From: an uncultured Chitinophagaceae bacterium
GTDB lineage: Bacteria; Bacteroidota; Bacteroidia; Chitinophagales; Chitinophagaceae
Assembly (NCBI GenBank): GCA_937897585.1
Contig: CALCNY010000211.1
Span: forward strand, 1 to 5,046
Length of the DNA stretch: 5,046 bases
Direction of reading: 5' to 3'
Below the pieces are notes generated by a model that worked only from the letters and a program-made list of their open reading frames with translations, searched no databases and had not been told where the DNA came from. Position 1 is the stretch's first letter; each line of letters starts with the position of its first letter. A program made the position numbers and the translations under genes. Positions 1-5,046 of the stretch are shown piece after piece.

Positions 1-50
1 ACTAAAATCATCATCATTCTTCTGTAACGAACTAAATTTCTGATAAACAT
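1..50 (-). CDS. Possible start of a divergent gene, cut by the window edge
   Basis: Reading the minus strand from an ATG whose complement lies at 48-50 gives an open frame to the window edge, starting MFIRNLVRYRRMMMILV. Only about 16 codons are visible, too few to recognise a family. The support is indirect. A perfect match to the Bacteroidota -7 box (TAAGTTTG on the minus strand, 93-100) lies upstream at a distance that would leave a leader of about 40 nt. The tract could equally be the non-coding tail of an upstream plus-strand gene, because plus frames also end here at 25-27 and 41-43. Treat as tentative. Confidence 0.22.
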   Translation of the reverse strand, partial: MFIRNLVRYRRMMMIL

Positions 51-92
51 GGCTTTTACATTTAAAGGTGAACAATGGAGTAATTCAATAAT

Positions 93-100
93 CAAACTTA
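93..100 (-). promoter_or_regulatory. Candidate Bacteroidota -7 promoter box, minus strand
   Basis: The plus-strand bases CAAACTTA read TAAGTTTG on the minus strand, an exact match to the TAnnTTTG -7 consensus of Bacteroidota housekeeping promoters. I see no convincing TTTG or TTG -33 element 17-23 bp upstream on that strand, so this is half a promoter. If real it would fire leftward, away from the WYL gene, and fit a divergent gene beginning near base 50. Confidence 0.25.
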
Positions 101-179
101 ACAGGTGGCTTTGTAACCTTTTTACATTGTTCTGATTTATTTTCATTTTAACTAAAAATTTCACACTTAATCGGAACCA

Positions 180-211
180 TTTAGTTTTATAAATAAAAAT
201 TAATATATTGC
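180..211 (+). promoter_or_regulatory. Weak candidate promoter for the three-gene operon
   Basis: The operon should have a promoter between 1 and 238, but no clean TTTG...TAnnTTTG pair is present. The best-placed approximation is TTTA (180-183), about 20 nt, then TATATTGC (204-211). It would put transcription start near 217 and leave a leader of about 22 nt before the ATG at 239. Both boxes deviate from consensus, which would be compatible with a weak or repressed promoter, but the region is so AT-rich that chance matches are expected. Confidence 0.18.
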
Positions 212-238
212 TTAATACTACTCAAAAAATAAAACAAT

Positions 239-1234
239 ATGCCCGTTAACAAAAACGCAGCTTTTCGCTATAGAATTATTGATGGATGCCTGAGAAATTC
301 AATGCGCAAATATCCAACACTACAGATGCTGAAAGAAATGATTATGGAAGGGGCCGGATTGGAAACATTATCTGATTCACAAGTCAATAAGGATATCAGG
401 GCGATGAAAGACATATACAACGCTCCAATCGAAAATCACAAAATTCATGGTGGTTACTATTATACAGAACCTGATTTTTCTATCAACAGCTTTCCATTGA
501 CACAAGATGAAATTCGGGTACTGGATTTGTCAACATCTATTCTAAAACAAATTAAATACAGTGGATATTTCAATCAATTTGAATCGGTGATAGACAAACT
601 CATCAGCGGATTTAGGATTTCAAGAATTCCAGGGTATGAAGAAAGACAAATTATTGAAGTGGAACAGCCTATATCAGATACGGGTATACGCTGGATTGAA
701 ATGGCTTATGAAAGTATCATTAACAAATTACCATTGCATATTGATTATAGAAAGTTCAACAGCGACGAGGTAAAGCAACATATTTTCAGCGCCTATATCA
801 TTCGCGAATACAGGAACCGCTGGTATTTGACCGGTTATTCCGAACGCTCGGAAGGGATTACTACACTTGCTTTAGATCGAGTGGTGAATATGGAGTTGAT
901 GAAAGGTGGTTATCATGCAGCGGATTTTGATGCCAAGGATTTCTTTAAATACGGTTTTGGTGCAACGGTGTACAGCGATTCCAAACCCTACAAAGTAGAA
1001 TTGGTTTTTGATAATTCAGTTGCCGGCTATATGCTTACCAAGCCTTTACATTCCACTCAGAAAGTAATTTCTCATCAAGAAAGTCTTCATCTCGAAATCG
1101 AATGTTACCTCACACCAGAGTTGGAGGGAACCATTTTGAGCTTTGCAGAAAAAGTGAAAGTACTGGCGCCACAGGAGTTGATTGACAGGGTTCAAAAAAG
1201 AGCCGAAGAACTTATATTATTGTACAAAAAATAA
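239..1234 (+). CDS. HTH-WYL domain transcriptional regulator
   Basis: A 331-residue cytoplasmic regulator expected to bind DNA through its N-terminus and sense a ligand through its WYL domain. Residues 1-80 are a helical, winged-HTH-like region. The opening MPVNKNA and the YNAPI and YYY(T)EPDFSI stretch (60-82) are what I recall of a WYL family common in Bacteroidota. The WYL domain spans about 155-220, with the signature W195-Y196-L197 in RWYLTGY and the downstream LDR (212-214). Residues about 250-325 match the usual C-terminal WCX extension in position and size. Length is typical and the gene looks intact. An in-frame TAA at 230-232 just upstream of the only ATG fixes the start. The leader is A-rich without a Shine-Dalgarno. 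It lies 11 bp before the nuclease gene. WYL proteins such as BrxR and CapW repress defence operons, so control of the downstream genes is plausible but inferred. Confidence 0.9.
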   Translation: MPVNKNAAFRYRIIDGCLRNSMRKYPTLQMLKEMIMEGAGLETLSDSQVNKDIRAMKDIYNAPIENHKIHGGYYYTEPDFSINSFPLTQDEIRVLDLSTSILKQIKYSGYFNQFESVIDKLISGFRISRIPGYEERQIIEVEQPISDTGIRWIEMAYESIINKLPLHIDYRKFNSDEVKQHIFSAYIIREYRNRWYLTGYSERSEGITTLALDRVVNMELMKGGYHAADFDAKDFFKYGFGATVYSDSKPYKVELVFDNSVAGYMLTKPLHSTQKVISHQESLHLEIECYLTPELEGTILSFAEKVKVLAPQELIDRVQKRAEELILLYKK

Positions 1235-1245
1235 ATTTTATTTCA

Positions 1246-2148
1246 TTGCGATATTTCTTCAAATCAAAAGGCTTGCTCTTTATGTTCTTGTGGATGAGTT
1301 TTTACTCATTTGCACAACAGCATACTAATGTTGATTTTGAAATTCCTGAATTAAAGAAAGGGGAGCAGGTGATTCGTCACGCTGGTTTTTCATTGGTATA
1401 TAATGAACCGTATGAACAGGCGAGTTGGGTGGCTTATGAAATTACAGCTGATGAAACTGTAAAGCGTTTCGAGCGCACCAATCATTTCCTTTCTGATCCT
1501 AAAATCTCAACTGGCTCTGCTGATAATGCCGATTACATGGGAAGCGGCTACGATAAAGGTCATCTCGCACCTGCTGGCGATATGGAATGGTCGGCGGAAT
1601 CATGCGCTGAATCTTTTTATTTCAGTAACATGTCGCCACAAGTGCCTGCTTTCAATCGCGGCATATGGGAAACACTGGAAGAATTTGTAAGAACTAACGC
1701 AGTTGCTAACGGAGCTGTATACGTGGTTACCGGTCCAATATTGCAACCCGGACTTCCCGTCATCGGTCACAATCAAGTGGCTATCCCATCTTATTATTAT
1801 AAAGTAATTCTTGATTATCGTGAACCTCAAAAAAAAGGAATCGGCTTCATTTTACCCAATCAGGAATCTCACAACAGTATTCAGGCTTATGCGATGAGCA
1901 TCGACCAAGTTGAGAAAACTACCGGCATTAATTTCTTTCCAACACTTAATTCCAATGAAGAGAAATCTCTTGAGTCAGTGCATGATATAAATGTATGGAG
2001 CTGGGGATATGAAAAATCACATTCATCAACTACTGCTGTTGTAAAAAATAAATCAACATCAGTGCAATGTTCAGGAACAACTAAAAAAGGATTGCGTTGC
2101 AAAAAGATGACCACCAATGCCAATGGCAGGTGTTATCTGCATCAATAA
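1246..2148 (+). CDS. Secreted DNA/RNA non-specific endonuclease (NUC1/SM-type) with Cys/His tail
   Basis: A 300-residue exported nuclease expected to cut DNA and RNA without sequence specificity, using a single divalent metal ion. Residues 1-23 form a signal peptide: basic n-region (R2, K6, K8), hydrophobic core, likely cleavage after SFA before QQ. No lipobox is present, so the product is periplasmic or released. The catalytic domain spans about 45-255. The family DRGH motif appears as D103-K104-G105-H106, with H106 the expected general base. NMSPQ (128-132) and FNRGIW (136-141) follow, with N137 the expected metal ligand. After a Ser/Thr/Lys-rich linker (about 257-273) comes a tail with C275, C285, C296 and H299, probably metal-binding; it resembles the small module I recall as DUF5763. 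TTG at 1246 is preferred, because the next start, ATG 1282, would leave an 11-residue signal with no basic residues. The in-frame stop upstream is at 1183-1185. Confidence 0.92.
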   Translation: MRYFFKSKGLLFMFLWMSFYSFAQQHTNVDFEIPELKKGEQVIRHAGFSLVYNEPYEQASWVAYEITADETVKRFERTNHFLSDPKISTGSADNADYMGSGYDKGHLAPAGDMEWSAESCAESFYFSNMSPQVPAFNRGIWETLEEFVRTNAVANGAVYVVTGPILQPGLPVIGHNQVAIPSYYYKVILDYREPQKKGIGFILPNQESHNSIQAYAMSIDQVEKTTGINFFPTLNSNEEKSLESVHDINVWSWGYEKSHSSTTAVVKNKSTSVQCSGTTKKGLRCKKMTTNANGRCYLHQ

Positions 2149-2175
2149 TGAACAAAAAAACAAATCAATAGAAAC
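2149..2175 (+). promoter_or_regulatory. A-rich translation leader of the STAND gene
   Basis: The 27 bp between the nuclease stop and the ATG at 2176 are mostly A, with no GGAG-like Shine-Dalgarno. This is the usual look of Bacteroidota initiation regions. An in-frame TGA at 2149-2151 and no other standard start codon between it and 2176 fix the downstream gene's start. No hairpin terminator is visible in this gap, supporting read-through from the nuclease gene. Confidence 0.4.
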
Positions 2176-5046
2176 ATGTTTAAATGTCCCAATACTGATT
2201 GCGCCATTCACCAAAGAGGCAAGGAAATGCCGGTCTTCATGACCTGCCCGCTTTGTGATACCCCTCTCGAAAGCCAGCGCCAGTTTACCCCTTTTCAACT
2301 GAAGGTGAAGGACAATTTTCCTTATGTTATTGCATATCCGTATACACAGATGTTGGAGGAGTCATCTGTAAGAAATAGACTTGAATATTTGACTTTTACT
2401 TTGATCAACATACTTAAATATCTAGGACTGATTACCGCTTCAGAATATTATCATTCTCCCATAAAATCTCAAAAACTGAATGAGTTGTTCAGAAACAATT
2501 TATACCAACCTTCCATCGGCAACTGGAATCAATTCATCAGAGAAGCCATCAAAGAATTAAATAATCAAAAACACAAATGGATATTTCCAGAACTGACTTC
2601 GGTTTATGAGAACATAGAAACCGGAAGCGGCGTGAAAAAATATAAAACCGAAACAGAAATAACAAATGAAGACGGTGAAACCGCCTGGCTTGAAATATCC
2701 GAAACTGCCATTGGAACACTCATCAATTTCAGAAACAAATATCTTGGCCATGGACCGCCATTGAATAATGAAGAATATGGGCAGTTGTTTGAAAAGTATT
2801 ATCCTGTATTGGAAGATTTGCTTACGGGCATTGCGCCACTTGCAGAGATTGCCATGTACAAATCCGATCATCGCCATGTATACAAACTCATGGGTTTGAA
2901 AATACAGAGCATCGATGGGCATCAATCTTTTCCTGAAGAAAATGTTTGGATTGAAAAAGAAGAAAGGAAATTAAACCTACTGCCTTTCTTTGTATTGCCT
3001 CAGCAATTTGCCGGCATCAAAGACAATCCGCAAGTATTTGTTTACGAACAAAATACTTCGGCAAGGTTGGTGTTCTTTTCGCCGGAAAGTAAAAAGGCCG
3101 AAAGCAAAGGCGATGTACTTGAAAAAATGAATGAACTCATTGCTGAAAAAGAAAATGAGCGTTCATTAACTGCAGCCGAACTGACCCGTGCTAAAATAGA
3201 TAAACGCATTGATGCCATTAACCTCAAACTCCGCAACGGACTCATCAGAGAGAAGAAAATTATTGAAGGTGTTTATCAGAATCGTAATAAAGAAGAGGAA
3301 GTGCTGATAAACTGGATTGGTCTGCCTTATGGCTTGTTGTTTGTAAATGCGGAAGCCGGCTCGGGTAAAACCAATTTGCTCGATTATGCCAATACCATTT
3401 ATCAGCAACAAAATCATTCTTCACTTTTCTTGCGTGCCAATCATTTGGATACAGGCAATCCTGAAATCGTTATCAAGAAACTCTTGAATATTGATGTCTC
3501 GGTTAGCATGCAGGACTTGTTGCAATTTTATACCCAGCAAGATCCTTTGATGATTGTGATTGATGGTGGCAATGAACATGCTGATGCGGATAATTTTTTG
3601 AAAGAGTTGGTGGAATGGCTTTTGCAAAATAAAGGTGGAGCATTGAAAATAGTAATGTCCTGGCGCTCGGCAACAGATGGCTCTTTACCTGATCTGAAAA
3701 ATGTAGAAGAGATTTTGTACAAAGCGCCCAATTACCAACGTCAACAAGTATCCGAAAATTCAGCTACTGTTGATGATAAAACAGGTGCTGTTAAAGATGC
3801 TGGTTTGGGACTTACAGTAAATCAGGCCGAAGGTCATCCTTTGGTAAAAAATGCATTGAAGCTGGATGCATTTAATCGGGAGGAATTATTGCAGGTTTGG
3901 GGAAAATATGCTGATTATAAGGAAGGAAAGAATAAGAAATTATTTGCACCGCAGTTTACCGCAGAAGAATTGGAGAAAACCGATAAGCCTTTACTGGAGC
4001 AGTTATACAATCCTTTGTTGTTGCGTATGTTTTTGGAAGAGTTCAACAATAAAAAATACAAGGCCATTGGAAACGGGTTTACTGAAATATGGGAATTCTG
4101 GTGGCGGGCTTTGAGTAAGAATGAAAGGCATGTGAAGTTTCTATCTGACCTGGCGATTTTTCTGGCAGAAAAGGACAGGCTTGCTATTGAGCTGGATGAG
4201 TTGTATGAACATCCTGAACTGGGAAAGGAATTTGAAAACCTGCAATCGGATAGTCCATACCGGCAGTTGCTTGAGAAAGGGGAGTTACTCAGCTTTTTTA
4301 AAAACAACAAACTCATGTCTGGGTTTGTGATGGAAAAGAAATTCTATTTTGTACTCAGCCATAGTTTGATAGCACAGCAAGCGAATAAAGAAACCATTTT
4401 GAAATTATTGCAAACTGGCACCAAATGGAAAGAAGCGATTACTTATTACCTCAACCATCAGGTGAAGAATAAACAATATGATTTGTTGTTTGAGTTGATT
4501 GATGAGCCTTTAGTAAATAAAGAAATTTTATCAAAACCACTGGCGCAAGCTATAATAACAGAGGATATTCAGAAAGTTTTGGATGGGCTTTTACAAAATC
4601 CAACTGAGAGAGATTGGCAGATTTTAGGGATGAGTATAAATTATCTACAAAATTCAGGAAAAGAAGATCATATAAAATCCATTGCAAATATTGTTTTTAA
4701 TAAGGCAATACTTTTTGAGCCTTATCAAGTTAAAATTGGGATTTCATTATTTAAGAACTTATCCATTAAGCAAAAAAAAATCCATGTTGACAAAACAAAA
4801 TCAGCACATTTGGGAGAAATGAATATTGAAAATGTCAATAATTATTATGACGTAATGAAGACTTTCTTTGAATTTGGGGATTTTAATAACTCAATTAAAT
4901 ATGCTGAAATATGTGAAGGAATATACTTACAAGAAAATAAATATGAAATTCATCTAGGAAGGGTTTATTTGAATAAAGCTGCATCTTTAATGGGAATAAG
5001 TGGTAAGTCTGATGAAGCATTCCATACATTGAAGAAGGCTGAAATT
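2176..5046 (+). CDS. Large STAND (NACHT-like) NTPase with zinc-ribbon/HEPN-like N-terminus and TPR-like C-terminus (partial, 3' end outside window)
   Basis: I translated 957 codons without a stop; the frame runs off the right edge. In order: C4, C9, C24 and C27 make a zinc-ribbon-like pattern; a mostly helical region (about 55-215) carries PSIGNW (112-117) and R186-N187-x4-H192, a fit to the HEPN RNase Rx4-6H motif; a beta-rich segment (about 220-305) includes LNLLPFFVLP; a charged coiled coil covers about 310-365. The NTPase core has Walker A AEAGSGKT (392-399; K398, T399), Walker B MIVIDGGNE (D463, E467), a sensor-1-like arginine in MSWRS (R497), and the NPLLL proline P613. A winged-helix-like part (about 640-735) ends in FVLSHSLI (H729). 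Helical repeats follow, TPR-like from about 890. STAND proteins oligomerise on sensing a trigger and activate an N-terminal effector. Here the repeats would sense and the HEPN-like part would act, as in antiphage Avs and bNACHT proteins. The NTPase call is strong; the HEPN and defence calls are inferred. Confidence 0.85.
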   Translation, partial: MFKCPNTDCAIHQRGKEMPVFMTCPLCDTPLESQRQFTPFQLKVKDNFPYVIAYPYTQMLEESSVRNRLEYLTFTLINILKYLGLITASEYYHSPIKSQKLNELFRNNLYQPSIGNWNQFIREAIKELNNQKHKWIFPELTSVYENIETGSGVKKYKTETEITNEDGETAWLEISETAIGTLINFRNKYLGHGPPLNNEEYGQLFEKYYPVLEDLLTGIAPLAEIAMYKSDHRHVYKLMGLKIQSIDGHQSFPEENVWIEKEERKLNLLPFFVLPQQFAGIKDNPQVFVYEQNTSARLVFFSPESKKAESKGDVLEKMNELIAEKENERSLTAAELTRAKIDKRIDAINLKLRNGLIREKKIIEGVYQNRNKEEEVLINWIGLPYGLLFVNAEAGSGKTNLLDYANTIYQQQNHSSLFLRANHLDTGNPEIVIKKLLNIDVSVSMQDLLQFYTQQDPLMIVIDGGNEHADADNFLKELVEWLLQNKGGALKIVMSWRSATDGSLPDLKNVEEILYKAPNYQRQQVSENSATVDDKTGAVKDAGLGLTVNQAEGHPLVKNALKLDAFNREELLQVWGKYADYKEGKNKKLFAPQFTAEELEKTDKPLLEQLYNPLLLRMFLEEFNNKKYKAIGNGFTEIWEFWWRALSKNERHVKFLSDLAIFLAEKDRLAIELDELYEHPELGKEFENLQSDSPYRQLLEKGELLSFFKNNKLMSGFVMEKKFYFVLSHSLIAQQANKETILKLLQTGTKWKEAITYYLNHQVKNKQYDLLFELIDEPLVNKEILSKPLAQAIITEDIQKVLDGLLQNPTERDWQILGMSINYLQNSGKEDHIKSIANIVFNKAILFEPYQVKIGISLFKNLSIKQKKIHVDKTKSAHLGEMNIENVNNYYDVMKTFFEFGDFNNSIKYAEICEGIYLQENKYEIHLGRVYLNKAASLMGISGKSDEAFHTLKKAEI
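4840..5046 (+). repeat. TPR-like helical repeats at the visible C-terminus of the STAND protein
   Basis: Residues about 889-957 contain paired amphipathic helices with tetratricopeptide spacing. One unit has FGDFNNSIKYAE; the next has KSDEAFHTLKKAE, with the typical small residue, acidic pair, alanine and Lys-Ala ending. At least one and a half units are visible, and the array evidently continues past the window. In STAND proteins such arrays usually bind the activating ligand. The call rests on pattern matching by eye, and other alpha-solenoid families cannot be excluded. Confidence 0.55.

Noticed and set aside
150..186. Inverted repeat AACTAAA (150-156) / TTTAGTT (180-186) as a WYL operator
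   Set aside because: Only 7 bp of AT-rich arms without extension; chance occurrence is likely in such AT-rich sequence, and no second copy was found.
2148..2171. Seven-codon frame (MNKKTNQ) overlapping the nuclease stop as TAATG
   Set aside because: It is A-rich leader sequence that happens to be open; too short and simple to support a gene, and it ends 4 bases before the real ATG at 2176.
2557..2925. Open minus-strand frame of 122 codons
   Set aside because: It lies wholly opposite the STAND gene, whose plus frame has clear domain motifs; the minus product has no recognisable family pattern.
3866..4114. Plus-strand frame of 82 codons inside the STAND gene
   Set aside because: Out-of-frame shadow; the main frame is uninterrupted here and carries the NPLLL motif.
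3915..4316. Open minus-strand frame of 133 codons, Ser/Asn-rich
   Set aside because: Antisense shadow of the winged-helix region of the STAND gene; the composition reflects reversed Glu/Lys/Leu codons.
2176..5046. Frameshift or pseudogene explanation for the missing stop
   Set aside because: Codon-by-codon reading is open throughout, and recognisable motifs occur in the same frame from start to edge; the gene is simply longer than the window.
1..5046. CRISPR arrays, tRNA/rRNA genes, insertion-sequence ends, attachment sites
   Set aside because: No regularly spaced repeats, cloverleaf-like segments, transposase motifs or terminal inverted repeats were seen on either strand.

Overview
The window reads as chromosomal or accessory DNA from a member of the Bacteroidota. 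The genes lack Shine-Dalgarno sequences and are preceded by A-rich leaders. The secreted nuclease has a signal peptide ending in FAQQ, common in this phylum. The first gene starts like the WYL regulators abundant there, and hand-counted coding GC is roughly 30-40%. I cannot name a genus.

Layout: bases 1-238 are AT-rich and non-coding, apart from a possible start of a divergent minus-strand gene at the left edge. Three plus-strand genes then follow with very short gaps (11 and 27 bp), so they probably form one operon. They are (i) 239-1234, an HTH-WYL transcriptional regulator; (ii) 1246-2148, an exported DNA/RNA non-specific (NUC1/SM-type) endonuclease with a Cys/His-rich tail, most likely starting at TTG; and (iii) 2176 to beyond the right edge, a very large multidomain protein of at least 957 residues. 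The third gene has no stop inside the window. Its order of parts is N-terminal zinc-ribbon-like cysteines, a helical domain with an R-N-x4-H (HEPN-like) motif, a beta-rich segment, a coiled coil, a NACHT-like STAND NTPase core, and C-terminal helical repeats ending in TPR-like units.

My interpretation is inference. A WYL regulator next to a STAND NTPase with an N-terminal candidate RNase effector and a C-terminal repeat sensor is the architecture expected of an antiphage, Avs-like or bNACHT-like system under WYL control. The large protein is the point of interest. The secreted nuclease between the two is odd: it would act outside the cytoplasm, and it may be a second layer of protection or a passenger. 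Function of the set is not proven by the sequence.
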